From assembly GCF_000304475.1 (NCBI RefSeq), contig NC_018940.1, positions 744,001 through 808,000 on the forward strand: a stretch of 64,000 nt of DNA. The letters run 5' to 3'. Source of the stretch: Kazachstania africana CBS 2517. Taxonomy: Eukaryota; Ascomycota; Saccharomycetes; Saccharomycetales; Saccharomycetaceae. The stretch's first letter is position 1. Each line of letters opens with the position of its first letter. Below, in pieces: positions 36,600 through 47,500 of this stretch. The translations under genes and the position numbers were made by a program. The notes below the pieces were generated by a model, which did no database searches, had not been told where the DNA came from, and saw nothing but the letters and a program-made list of their open reading frames with translations.

Positions 36600-38642
36600 C
36601 TATTTTTCCGTTCTTACCTCACACATATCACCACGATGGGAAGTTTCTAACTTCATCAATTCACGTAAGGCCATTGTAGCGTATGCAGAAGTACCCAACT
36701 GGAATTTTAATAAAATGGCGATGCTTTCTCCACCTTTATCTGGTGCGAATCTTTCTAGCTTTGATTTCATGTATTTTTGACCACTATCTTTTGCTCTTTG
36801 GTTGTTTAAGATTTCTAGATCTGTGTTTACTAACTGTTGCGTCGGACTGTCATAATGGACAATTTTGTATTCTAAGGCCTTTGGCTTTTGAATAATGTTC
36901 CTGTATGAACCAGCTAATGAAAAGTCTCTTACTTTTCTTCTCATATCGAAAGGATCCATACCATCTTTAGCCATTATTTCAACGTAAGTCTCTTTTAGTT
37001 CTTCATTCGTTGGATATAAAATATCGAAACCGGGCGTTGGTAAAACAACATCTTCAATGGTGTATCTGTTGGTATCGATATCAGCCTGTGTAACTTCTTT
37101 TGCACGAATAAAAATATCTTCACGTAAGTCTTCATCGAAATTCTCATCGTCACCATCAACATCCTTTGGCAACGATGAATTGTTTGAATCGTCAAGCACC
37201 AAATCACCCACTGTTACATTTTGACCAAATAGTTCAATTCTTTTACTAGTGACTGCGTTCCATACAAAACTTTGATATGCGTGAACGTACATGGTTCTCA
37301 AATTTCTTGGGATTTTCATAATAGCGGTATAATAGTCATTGACAGAGTAAGAACCATCCTCTTGCTTCCTTTGATTAGATAAATAGAAAAGAATGGCATT
37401 CTCTGCAATACATTGTCTTGGTAGTTTCTTTAAGGCTGAAGCAGCGTCTTTGTTTTCCGCCCAAATTTTACGTGCTTCTTTTGAACTAGGCAGAACATTC
37501 TCTTGATCTGACAAAATCAACTCTACTGCATTTTCCCAGTTACTTGCTAAAAGCTCTTTACCAATTGTATGAGTTGAAATACTGAAGGTACCAAACCTTT
37601 GCATTCCAAAGTAATTAATGAAACCTTGAGAGACTAGAGATTTACAACCTTCACTTAAAATTTCTTGTAAATCAACGGAAGCATCTTTATTAACTTCAAC
37701 ACCCCTTATGACTATCACGAATTCATTACCACTAAGATCACCAAGGTTTAAACTGCTGTCTTCAAACTGGAAACCACCAATTAACATTCCTCTTAACGTC
37801 CTGTTTAAAGCATTCAATCTATCTACGTTAATATTTGAAATTGATAACCTCTGAGTCGTTACACCTCTGCGATCTTTGGTACCAGCAAATCTCATTAATT
37901 TAGTTGGAACCCTCAACAACTTGGAGATGACATTCACTGCGTCCATTGTATCCTTATTTTCCTTGTGCAAAGTGAAGTGTAAGAATTCTTTAGCTGGTCC
38001 ATAACCCCAGTTTTCGACACCATTAGCGTCCTTAGTTTTTTCGATCAATTCTTGATTGTTAACTCTAGAATTTTTATTATTTCTAGCAATCTTGAAAGTA
38101 TTATTTTCTGTTGTGACGGACTCAAGTTGGTTATCAAAAGCCTTACGTAAAAGTTGATGGATCTTTGTTCTCATGGCTTTATCATCAAAAGATTTTGTAG
38201 TCTCCATCTTATTAGCGTTTTGAAAAACTGATACCATCTTCTCCACGTCTTCGTCGCCAAAAATTTCCGCCAACTCAGCCTTTATGGCTGGATCTAATTG
38301 AAATTCGCGTCTTTTAGCAAGTTCTACTTCATGCTTAGCCCTAGCTTCTTCTCTTGATGGCTGTTCCCTTTTAGGCATTTTGAAGCCCTTGTCATTTAGA
38401 TGAATTACGTTGCCTTCTTTATCAATTTCATTGACTAAAAAATCAGTATATCTCTGTTTAATTTGACCTTTGAACCCTGGCAAATCTTTTGATAGAAATA
38501 AAGTGATTCCAACATCAGATTCGGTTATACCATCATTTTTACTTTCTTCGAATTTGGCTTTCTTGGAAGTTCCTTCAATCACAGAAACAGCGATATCTTC
38601 TTCAGCAGCTCTTTTATTAGTGTGTTCAGCAGGTAATGACAT
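36600..38642 (-). CDS. PUS7: Pus7, pseudouridine synthase (TruD family)
   Basis: 680 residues from the ATG at 38642 (S. cerevisiae 676); the frame above begins at TTG. Pus7 makes pseudouridine in U2 snRNA (position 35), 5S rRNA, several tRNAs and many mRNAs. TruD features are seen: KQRYTDFLVNEIDKEGNVIH, LLRVPTKLMRFAGTKDRRGV with the catalytic Asp in AGTKDRR, FINYFGMQRFG (the NYFGxQRFG signature), MYVHAYQSFVWN, and the terminal GTSAYATMALRELMKLETSH. It is divergent to ESA1 as YOR243C is. Confidence 0.97.
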   Translation of the reverse strand: MSLPAEHTNKRAAEEDIAVSVIEGTSKKAKFEESKNDGITESDVGITLFLSKDLPGFKGQIKQRYTDFLVNEIDKEGNVIHLNDKGFKMPKREQPSREEARAKHEVELAKRREFQLDPAIKAELAEIFGDEDVEKMVSVFQNANKMETTKSFDDKAMRTKIHQLLRKAFDNQLESVTTENNTFKIARNNKNSRVNNQELIEKTKDANGVENWGYGPAKEFLHFTLHKENKDTMDAVNVISKLLRVPTKLMRFAGTKDRRGVTTQRLSISNINVDRLNALNRTLRGMLIGGFQFEDSSLNLGDLSGNEFVIVIRGVEVNKDASVDLQEILSEGCKSLVSQGFINYFGMQRFGTFSISTHTIGKELLASNWENAVELILSDQENVLPSSKEARKIWAENKDAASALKKLPRQCIAENAILFYLSNQRKQEDGSYSVNDYYTAIMKIPRNLRTMYVHAYQSFVWNAVTSKRIELFGQNVTVGDLVLDDSNNSSLPKDVDGDDENFDEDLREDIFIRAKEVTQADIDTNRYTIEDVVLPTPGFDILYPTNEELKETYVEIMAKDGMDPFDMRRKVRDFSLAGSYRNIIQKPKALEYKIVHYDSPTQQLVNTDLEILNNQRAKDSGQKYMKSKLERFAPDKGGESIAILLKFQLGTSAYATMALRELMKLETSHRGDMCEVRTEK

Positions 38643-38710
38643 CGGCTTTACTACAACCTTCTCTGCTATATGATGAGGAAAATATATCAACTAACTGTAC
38701 TTTCGATCAT

Positions 38711-38730
38711 AAATTTTTGAGATGAGCTCG
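38711..38730. promoter_or_regulatory. RRPE/PAC-like pair upstream of PUS7
   Basis: AAATTTTT is followed at once by GAGATGAGCTCG, close to the PAC consensus GCGATGAGCT. The pair is typical of ribosome-biogenesis genes and lies 70-88 bases upstream of PUS7, a fit for an RNA-modification enzyme. Confidence 0.5.
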
Positions 38731-38906
38731 ATACCAAGTAAAATCTTTTTACTTTTTCACTTTTATTTACCCCGCCTCGATCTTTGAATATCAACATTGC
38801 CTTCATAGAGGTCATAAATGGAGGCCCTGTTAGACAAAAATAGATCAGAAAATAGAAGATTTTAAAGATAAAGAGACGGGTAAAAAAGGCCTATAATCCA
38901 ATTAAA

Positions 38907-40241
38907 ATGACTCCAGAAGTGGAGACTGATATCGGAAAACCTAGAAATATAGATTCTGTGGAAGAGTTAGTTATTAAAGCTCAGTGTTGGGTTAAAAAAG
39001 ATAACGATGAGAGATTAGCAGAAATTTTATCTATAAATACAAGAAGATCGCCACCCAAATTTTATGTTCATTATGTTAACTATAACAAGCGTTTAGATGA
39101 ATGGATTCTGACTGATCGAATAAATCTGGAGAAAGAAGTGATATTCCCTGTACCCAAAATTCAAGATGATGAAAAGAAAAGGCAGAAGAAGAAGAAAACA
39201 CCGGTTTCAAAAACCTTAACAGACTTGACAGATGGAGAAAGCCGAAGATCTGAGACACCTGAGCCCTCAGATGTGATGGATCTGGATAATTTAAATGTCC
39301 AAGGTATTAATCAAGACATATCACAAGAAGACGAAATTAAGAAGTTAAGGACCTCTGGTTCCATGACTCAAAATCCCCATGAAGTTGCCCGAGTAAGGAA
39401 TTTATCTAAGGTTATTATGGGAAAGTACGAAATTGAGCCATGGTATTTCTCTCCATATCCCGTTGAATTAACAGATGAGGATCAAATTTACATCGATGAC
39501 TTCACGTTACAATATTTTGGATCCAAAAAGCAATACGAAAGATACAGAAAGAAGTGTACACTACGACACCCTCCTGGAAATGAGATTTACAGGGATGATT
39601 ACGTTTCGTTTTTTGAATTAGATGGTAGAAAACAGAGAACATGGTGTAGAAATTTATGTCTACTCTCTAAGCTGTTTTTGGATCATAAAACGTTGTACTA
39701 TGATGTCGATCCATTTTTGTTCTATTGTATGACACGAAGAGACGAATTGGGCCATCACCTGGTCGGATACTTTTCCAAAGAAAAAGAATCTGCAGATGGT
39801 TATAATGTTGCATGTATTCTAACTTTACCACAATATCAGAGAATGGGGTATGGTAAATTGTTAATTGAATTTTCATATGAACTTTCCAAGAAAGAAGGTA
39901 AAGTAGGATCACCTGAAAAGCCTTTATCTGATTTGGGTTTATTGTCTTATAGGGCATACTGGTCTGACACTTTAATAACATTACTTGCTGAATATGGCAG
40001 GGATATTACGATAGACGAGATAAGTTCCATGACGTCAATGACAACCACTGACATTTTGCATACTACAAAGACGCTGAATGTATTAAGATATTATAAAGGA
40101 CAACACATTATTTTTTTAAATGACGATATTTTGAAAAGATACGAAGTGCTAAAGGCCAAGAATAGAAGGAAGATTGATCCAGAAAAGCTTATTTGGAAGC
40201 CGCCAGTATTCACTGCATCTCAATTAAGATTTGCCTGGTAG
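38907..40241 (+). CDS. ESA1: Esa1, MYST histone acetyltransferase of NuA4
   Basis: 444 residues (S. cerevisiae 445). The catalytic subunit of NuA4/piccolo acetylates histone H4 and H2A. The chromo-barrel domain lies at about 22-90 ([15 protein letters not shown] ... [15 protein letters not shown]). The MYST domain runs from about 165: [10 protein letters not shown], the autoacetylated Lys in [13 protein letters not shown], catalytic C303 (NVACILTLP), the acetyl-CoA loop [17 protein letters not shown] and the general base Glu in [11 protein letters not shown]. It ends [15 protein letters not shown] as in Esa1. Convergent with DGA1, as YOR244W/YOR245C. Confidence 0.97.
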   Translation: MTPEVETDIGKPRNIDSVEELVIKAQCWVKKDNDERLAEILSINTRRSPPKFYVHYVNYNKRLDEWILTDRINLEKEVIFPVPKIQDDEKKRQKKKKTPVSKTLTDLTDGESRRSETPEPSDVMDLDNLNVQGINQDISQEDEIKKLRTSGSMTQNPHEVARVRNLSKVIMGKYEIEPWYFSPYPVELTDEDQIYIDDFTLQYFGSKKQYERYRKKCTLRHPPGNEIYRDDYVSFFELDGRKQRTWCRNLCLLSKLFLDHKTLYYDVDPFLFYCMTRRDELGHHLVGYFSKEKESADGYNVACILTLPQYQRMGYGKLLIEFSYELSKKEGKVGSPEKPLSDLGLLSYRAYWSDTLITLLAEYGRDITIDEISSMTSMTTTDILHTTKTLNVLRYYKGQHIIFLNDDILKRYEVLKAKNRRKIDPEKLIWKPPVFTASQLRFAW

Positions 40242-40356
40242 TACATCGTAATTCTAGTAATGGCATAATTTGCTTTTTATTTTTTTGCATGGAGACTTTC
40301 GGTTTCAAGGTATAAATGATTGATATAAATATATATATATAACTTCGAGGTTTTTT

Positions 40357-41547
40357 TTAACCTACTATTTTCAATTCGGTGTTACCTGCATGATATTTTT
40401 CCCTATTCTCGTAGTACAAGTTCTTTAATTCCTCAATATATAGAGAATGATAATGATCTATGATTTCATCTGACGGATGTTCTATTTTTTCCTCCACATA
40501 AATTGGTTTACCAGTAACTACATGAATTGGATGTCTGAATGGTAATAAACCAAAATCATAGTTGAAAAGACCTCTTGCATAAAATAAAGGAATAGTGAAA
40601 CCGAAATTTTCTTTAACCCAGAACTGAACTTTTCTAAGAACTGAGTTATCAGGTGTCCTTAAAATCTTGTAACATTTATCTTCACCGAATGCAAATACAG
40701 GTACCAATGATACATTACCTGTTTCGAGAGCCAGTTTAACAAAACCTCTCCTCTTATTAAGAATTAATTCTGTGGAATCGGAAGAACTTAATAATGACTC
40801 TCTGGCTCCACCCACTACGATACAAATTGAATAATTATTACTTAGTACCTTTAAGGAGTTTTTTCTTGATACAGAAGTGATACCCAATGCTAATAGGTAA
40901 TCTCTATAAAACGGTATAATGAATTGTGTTACTAGGGTCATTAAACAGACTGGGATTCCTGGGAATTTTTCATTCCAGCCCAAAGCCTCGGTTGCAAAAG
41001 CACCAAAAGCACCCAATGCAGCAATTCCGTGAGGGTGGTAACCGAAGATGTATCTAGGTCCCTCGGCTTTACCTGTATCTTTGTTGAAAGTAGGCTTTAG
41101 ATCGCAAGTTTTAGCTAATGTAATGGGGAAATATGAGATATAGTATTTCCAAATAGGAAGAGATCTGAACCAAAGAGAATATCTTTTGACTACGTTACCA
41201 TTTGCGGGAGATCTATCGAAAGTGAAATATATTAGATATGGTATTAACATACCCCAAAAAATTGGAGCTGAAATGATGAAAAGAACGAATATGGAGAATA
41301 ATACGAATGAAGTAAGATGGCATGCTACTATTAAAGTTTGCAATCTCCTTTTCAAAGGGGTAGTTACTGGAGTACAATGATCTAGTGTCGGTTCATCGTT
41401 CTCATCATTTATACTTATATTTGTGGTTGAAGAAGTAGACGAGGAAGAAGAAGAAGGTGGGGGTGGTACAGATAATTTTCTTTTAGTTAATGTGTTTTGG
41501 GCAGTGTCAGATTTCATAGATGAAGTAGTCATATTATCTGAAGGCAT
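40357..41547 (-). CDS. DGA1: Dga1, acyl-CoA:diacylglycerol acyltransferase
   Basis: 396 residues from the ATG at 41547 (S. cerevisiae 418); further upstream the frame begins with TTG. Dga1 makes triacylglycerol at ER and lipid droplets. The DGAT2 signature is intact: two hydrophobic segments near residues 70-110, SLPIWKYYISYFPITL, active-site motif GYHPHGIAALGAFGAFATE, YRDYLLALGITSVSRKNS, VVGGARESLLS, KRRGFVKLALETG, VPVFAFGE and NFGFTIPLFYARGLFNYDFG. A loop between the LKPTF segment and GYHPHG is about 30 residues shorter than in S. cerevisiae. The tail is ELKIVG, the same as S. cerevisiae. Confidence 0.97.
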   Translation of the reverse strand: MPSDNMTTSSMKSDTAQNTLTKRKLSVPPPPSSSSSSTSSTTNISINDENDEPTLDHCTPVTTPLKRRLQTLIVACHLTSFVLFSIFVLFIISAPIFWGMLIPYLIYFTFDRSPANGNVVKRYSLWFRSLPIWKYYISYFPITLAKTCDLKPTFNKDTGKAEGPRYIFGYHPHGIAALGAFGAFATEALGWNEKFPGIPVCLMTLVTQFIIPFYRDYLLALGITSVSRKNSLKVLSNNYSICIVVGGARESLLSSSDSTELILNKRRGFVKLALETGNVSLVPVFAFGEDKCYKILRTPDNSVLRKVQFWVKENFGFTIPLFYARGLFNYDFGLLPFRHPIHVVTGKPIYVEEKIEHPSDEIIDHYHSLYIEELKNLYYENREKYHAGNTELKIVG

Positions 41548-43413
41548 TGTGATATACAGAGTCAAATTTCCCCTTTACCGGACAAAGTAGTAGTGGTTAC
41601 GAATGAAGTTTCTTCAAAAGTAATGGATTTGAGAAGGGTCTCTTTCTGATAAATTAGTAATTTCCACTTTGTTCAATTCAGGTCAAGATGTATGAGATAT
41701 GTAGAATACCTATAGAATCAGTATATTTTATCTTTTTCCCTATCATCATCTCAAGGTACAATGCTGCAGCATTTTCCCCCGTTTGGATGATCTGATGATA
41801 CCATGCATAAAGAGATCAGGGAAAACTCATATATCTTTATACGGGAGAGCAATCTAGCCTGAAACGAGATCAAGAGTTGTTGAGACTGGCTACAAATAAA
41901 GTTAAGTAAAAGGTAATAATACCAGATAATAGCCATTGAACACTGACTACATATATATATATATATTATGCCTAAGAAGGCATTTCCTATTGCATAGATT
42001 GAATCGGTTACCCTCTTGAACTTTGGACGTCTAGTAGAGGTTTCACACCTTTGTATGAGACAGAAATCTTTCGTTCACAGAATGGAAACAGCTGTCAGAT
42101 TTATGCAAAAAAAAAGGACGGCGTACGTACGATCATGAGATGATGACCCAATATAGAGTTGCAAGAAGTTGAAGCGAGAATATTAGTTTTCCAACCAATT
42201 ATTTTCGTTCCTCCGAGCGATACGAGGACGGAAAAACGTAGTCGCGTTTCGTACGCCAAAACCTTTTTGCTTTCTAGACTTGCGTTTCAAAAATTGTTTC
42301 CCGAAATTATCCAGTTCAGGACATGAATCAATTAAAGAAAATCATATTTTGTGCCTAATTTTGGAAGTAGTGCCCGGAGAGAGACAGGGTATATGAAAAA
42401 GATCTAGAAGATGGGTTATTCGTTCTCTTCGTCTTGCTCGTAAAACGTAACATACATGGCATCTACGTTACTGCTGCCCTTCTTCTTCTCAGACACTTCC
42501 TCCATTTGCCGTGCAGATACGAATCCGAAAAAGTTCAGTTACCGTTTGGGTTCGTACAATAAACACTACGACTCCTATTATTTCTATTGCTATTCTCGTC
42601 TAAAAAAAGCGATCCAATTTTGTCCTTTTTAGTTGTTGTGTCTGTAAATCATCATCGCTGAACACGAGTGCAACGAGGGTAACAAAAAAAAACAACTCAA
42701 GCCTGGTGGTGGAGGGACCGAGATTTCTGTGCTCGTTCCTAAAAAAGTAACAAGTCGCGAAGAGATGCACCAAAAGAAGGGGCAAAAAGCAATCTATTTA
42801 CCCGTTTTGTACACCAGATAGATCTACCAGATGGCTTAGTCAAAATTTGCGCCTTCGAGCAGAGAGAACGACGGAGCAGAAACGGAGTGTCGAGAAGAGA
42901 AGAAAAAGAGAGAATCCACAGAAAGAGATCCTTCTATATCTATCTCAAACTGTGCCACTCCACGTCGAGTTCTCTGTAATCGCTCAAGCTAGAAGCGTCC
43001 AATAGCGCCTAGTAGAGTGCAAAACGAAGATGTCGTCGATTAACCCAATACTGCGGCAAACAGCATGACCGTTATTTTTTTCTTCTGTAACATCTTATCG
43101 ACTAAAAATCTTAGTAAGTTAGAAACTCGACTCAAACTGTGCCTTAAAAGTTTTGGGAGCGGTTACGTCTCATCATCTAAGCTGTATATAACTAACAACA
43201 CTATCTTAGGATTTTTCTTTTTCTCTCTCTTTTTCTAATATCATATAATACCCATTCATACACAAAAACTCATTTGTCAGGTAATCATCACCTTTTTTTT
43301 ACTATTGCGATCCTGTCAGCACCTTTATTTTCTCACGTAACATATATCATCAGGGCTTTTGTTATAATATCTCACAATTTATTCCTCTTTTAATATTATA
43401 TATTCCCATCATT
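41548..43413. other. 1.87-kb intergenic region between DGA1 and PRM4
   Basis: The longest gap in the window. I find no ORF with an ATG and family resemblance, no tRNA and no convincing snoRNA. It holds a TA microsatellite (about 41948-41966), a 10-base palindrome CGTACGTACG near 42122, a purine-rich strand at 42858-42930, and a pyrimidine tract at 43228-43255. These could be the long promoters of two divergent genes. Confidence 0.5.
42858..42930 (+). repeat. Purine-rich (GA) tract
   Basis: About 73 bases very rich in A and G, with repeated GAGA, AGAAGAG and AAAGAGAG units and few pyrimidines. It lies about 480 bases upstream of PRM4. Confidence 0.5.
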
Positions 43414-44217
43414 ATGATTAAAGAAGATATGAAAATACATAGTCCTTCCAGAAGGAATTCAAGGCTAATATCGAGCACATTAATACTTTTGGGTCTCATA
43501 CTGTTTCTAACCATAACTTGGAAGGACTATTCAGAAACTATAGTAGACGCAGTGGCTTCTTCAAGTTTATTAGATAATCCAACGATAAATAAAAAAATTG
43601 ATGATATACCCAAGAATGGGAAACTGAATAATAATCTTTTGTCTAACTCAGCACTAGTATCATCTTCAGTTACCCCAACTGCACAAACAAGCTCAACTCC
43701 AATCAAAAATGAAATGGAATTAAATTCTATCAGAGTACAAGAACAAATTTCAACAATACTGAACGAAATGTCGACAGATAAGATATTAAAACCTAAAAAA
43801 CTACTATCTCCATCAAAATTGAAAAAATTAAATCCTGAATCAGCTTCGTTCGATGTAGAAACAAATTTCAATGAAATACTAAATACTTCTCCAGTTGTAC
43901 TTTTCATTAAGACTTCAGATAAACAATCAAATTATTTCAAAAACTTATTATTGAGGGAATATGAAATATCTCCTGAAGTTGCCGTAGTTGATTTGGATAA
44001 ACATAGTAATGGCGCCAAATTACAAGAATACATTAGAAAGAATAAATTAATGACGAAAGATCAAAAACTGCCTTACCTATTCATTAATAGCGTAGCTATA
44101 ACAAATAATGACAACTTGAAAAAATTCCATAAAGATGGTACTTTACTAGAAAACTTCAAAAAATTAGGTAATGGTAAAATCATGTTTAAGAAAATCGAAG
44201 CTCCTTCTAACTCATAG
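43414..44217 (+). CDS. PRM4: Prm4-like single-pass protein with glutaredoxin-like domain
   Basis: 267 residues (S. cerevisiae Prm4 284). A short basic N-terminus is followed by one membrane segment (about 20-36, ISSTLILLGLILFLTIT), a Ser/Asn-rich linker, then a domain from about 140 that resembles glutaredoxins (SPVVLFIKTSDKQSNYFKNL, VAVVDLDKH, KLPYLFINSVAI and LKKFHKDGTLLE). The usual active-site Cys is missing and the whole protein has no cysteine, so it cannot act as a thiol oxidoreductase. S. cerevisiae PRM4 is pheromone-induced. I found no TGAAACA element in the 400 bases upstream. The position beside CDC60 agrees with YPL156C/YPL160W. Confidence 0.78.
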   Translation: MIKEDMKIHSPSRRNSRLISSTLILLGLILFLTITWKDYSETIVDAVASSSLLDNPTINKKIDDIPKNGKLNNNLLSNSALVSSSVTPTAQTSSTPIKNEMELNSIRVQEQISTILNEMSTDKILKPKKLLSPSKLKKLNPESASFDVETNFNEILNTSPVVLFIKTSDKQSNYFKNLLLREYEISPEVAVVDLDKHSNGAKLQEYIRKNKLMTKDQKLPYLFINSVAITNNDNLKKFHKDGTLLENFKKLGNGKIMFKKIEAPSNS

Positions 44218-44576
44218 ACCATGCCCTCTTAGAAAAGTAAGCATATGTCATCGAATAAAATAATATAATGATCTATATATACATAAAAAAGCCTAAATAT
44301 TATAATGAGCACTTATGCTAACTAAATCTACAGATCCACCAAAAAAGTATTAATTGCTTTTTTAAGTTACTCAACAAGATCTACATATTCCTTTTTAAGT
44401 GCTTTTCTCTACCCCTTCAGAAAGTTACTAATATGGAAAGCTCAGTTTTGTCCATAGCTCAAAAAAACCTTAAACTTCACATTTCGTTGAATTTAATGAA
44501 TTAATCCTTTTACTTTTTCTATTATAAATCATATTTCTACATATATATTCACATTCTATATATTCTGATTATGCTC
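44218..44576. other. Convergent PRM4-CDC60 spacer
   Basis: 359 AT-rich bases between two convergent genes. Nothing recognised. Confidence 0.6.
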
Positions 44577-47500
44577 TCAGTAGTTTTGGAAAATAACACC
44601 TGGGTTTCCTGGAACTGCAGCTTCAATGACTCTGGCAGCATTTGGAAGTGCAACCTCTTCACCGGTAAAGATGTCCTTGGCAACATTAGAACCATGAGAA
44701 AATATTACAATTGAATAATCACTGATCTTCAAAGTTTGTGCCGCGGCCTTAATGTTCTTGAAAACTGCTTTCACGGTAGCAACTTCGTCAAATGAAATTT
44801 CTCTGTTAAGGACTTGTTCGGCTGGTTCAACCGCTAAACGTTGTTTTAATAAGGAAATAAATGGCATGGCTCTCTTCATTTCCTTTGGTTCAATGTTTTC
44901 TCTGACCTTCTTGTTATCATCTAAAGTTTGCTCAGCTAGTAATTTTCTGACAACTTCAATACAGCCTGATTGCCATTGTGGGAACGAATCAGAAATTAAA
45001 ATACTCAATCTGACTGGTCTACTTGGGTCTACATCGGAGGTCTTACCCTTCTTCTTCTTTAAGCCTTGACCTTCAGCCTCTCTGATACTTCTTTGTAAAG
45101 CTCTAACATATTCTAAAGCGGAGGAAATATTCTTGTCAACTGGCTTCGAAGCACGTGGGAATCTAGCGTTTTGAACCGAACCTTCTCTTTTCAAGACTTC
45201 ACGGTAAATGTAGTCAGCAAAATGTGGGGCAATTGGCGCAAGTAATAAGATTTGAGTTTCAATGTAACGTAAAACTAAATCCTTGTGCATAGTACCACAA
45301 GCTTCACGGTAATAATCTCTTGATGCTTGGAATTCAAAGAAACCATTCTTTAAGGCGTTCTTATAATTGGTTAATTCATATTGGTCGTAAGTTTTTTCGA
45401 TTAAAGAATTCATTTCGTTTTCAAAAGCAATATCGAAAAATTCAGTGATTTCACCAGTTCTTAAGCCAGAAGTGTCCCTGACGATTTCTTCAGCCCACTC
45501 TTTTAAGTTAAATAATCTTAAAATTGCGGCATTAGCATTTGATTCATCAAGGTTAGCATCTTCAATAGTATCACCAGCGTCAGCTAAAGCGATACGAGAA
45601 GCATCGGCACCAAACTTTTCAACAATTTGTTTCAAAGTCATGAAATTACCAGTTGATTTAGACATTTTAGCATTGTTCAACATTAAATGACCATTGGCTC
45701 TAATACCCTTTGGCCAGAACTTCTTTGGGAATAATGCAACATGTGTGTAAATGAAGAAAGTTAAATGGTTTGGAATCAAATCTTTACCAGAGATGGAAAC
45801 ATCTAATGGGTAAAAATATTCGAATTCTCTTCTTAACTTTTGTAGAGATTTCAATGGAATATCAGTAGCACTTACATCATCAACATGTTGGAAAATGTAA
45901 TCGAAAACTTCATCAGTCATTTGTTCTGGCTTAATGTTCAAAGGTCCAATTTCCTTACCGTAGTAGTCCTTAAATAGTAAGTGGGCAATGGTGTAGAAAG
46001 ATTGATAAATGGTAGAATCGGATAAAGATTCAACTAGATATTTTTCATCCCATGGTAACTTAGTACCTAAACCGTATGTACGACAAACAGCCCAGTTCTT
46101 CAACCAGTCTAGAACACCTTCGAATGCATTTTTAACTTCAGGAGCGAAAACTTCCATACCTTCTAAACATTCGACAGCTTGTTTCTTCCATGATTCTTCA
46201 CCGTAATCAACGTACCATTGATCTTCTAGAGAAACGATACATTCGTCACCTGAACGAGACACAACCAAAGATTCTGGTTCGTTGTAAACAAACGCTTCAT
46301 TGGCAGCAATCATTTCAGCCTTGACTAGATTCTTAGCAACTTCGACCTTTTCGCCCTTGTACTTACCGTAAATCATAGTACCGGAGTAGAAATCTTCCTT
46401 ATAAGCAAGCTTTTTAGCTTCAGCTAATAAAACGGTATCCTTTGGTGATTGAATCTTTTTTTCTTCACAAAGAGTTTGGGCAGTTAAATCACCGTATTTT
46501 TCAGTACGAATAATGGGCACTAATTCTTGGTCTATCCATGAGGCTTCAATACCATAGTATTCTGGCTTGTGTTTTAAGTCCTTGATAGTCATAAAATCAT
46601 CTGGAGAGTTAGTTGGAACACATGTGACAACACCGGTACCCTTGGTAGCAATGACAGTTTCCATAGGTAGAATTCTGAGTTCTGGATATACAGATAATGG
46701 TGCATGAATCTTCGAACCGATGAAAGCCTTACCATTAATGGTAATAACAGGCTTATAGTAACCTCTCTTTGGAGTAAGCTTTTGATACGACATGTTTTTG
46801 AAGGCCCTTTCAGTAGTGATATAGTAAGAATCACCGGCATCGAAAATACCATATTCAATCTTTGGAGAAACGAAACAACATGTTTGACCGTACATGGTCT
46901 CTGGTCTTAAAGTAGCTGCAACGAAGTAAATCTTCTTAGCTTTGTCTAGGTCAGCGCAGCCATCAACGATTTTCTTAGCCTCTGGAGCAAATTCAGTAAC
47001 TTCAATCTTAATCCCAACATATTCTTGTGGGGTGACACCTTCACCAGATTGTCTGTCATGATCCATACAGGCTTGGCCATCCTTTTCAGAGTAAATTGTA
47101 TAACGCTCACCGAACTTGATTTTACCTAAAGATTTTAATTTATTCATTTGCCATCTAATAAAAGCATCGTAGTATGGGTTAGCGTCAGTGGTGACGAAAG
47201 AACGTCTCCAGTCAATACGGGAACCGAAAGAAGTACAGTCTGATTCACAGAATGGAGGGAAATAGTTTAACCAGTAGTTAGCATCGGCAAATTTGATAAC
47301 TTCTTCTCTTGGAATACCAAGTTGTAGCATGATTTCAAATTGATATTTACCACGGCCCTTCTTAGCTGCTGCCTTGGACTTCTTAGCTTTGAATTTAGTG
47401 ACATCTTCAGACTCTTCCTTCTTGGCTTCTTGTTCTAGCTCTTCTTCATCGGCTGGTGCGTTAGAGAAATCATTACCAAACATCTCTGCTTCTCTTTTTA

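Noticed and set aside
42138..42240. Box C/D snoRNA candidate (ATGATGA near 42140)
   Set aside because: No CTGA box D within the next 100 bases and no terminal stem.
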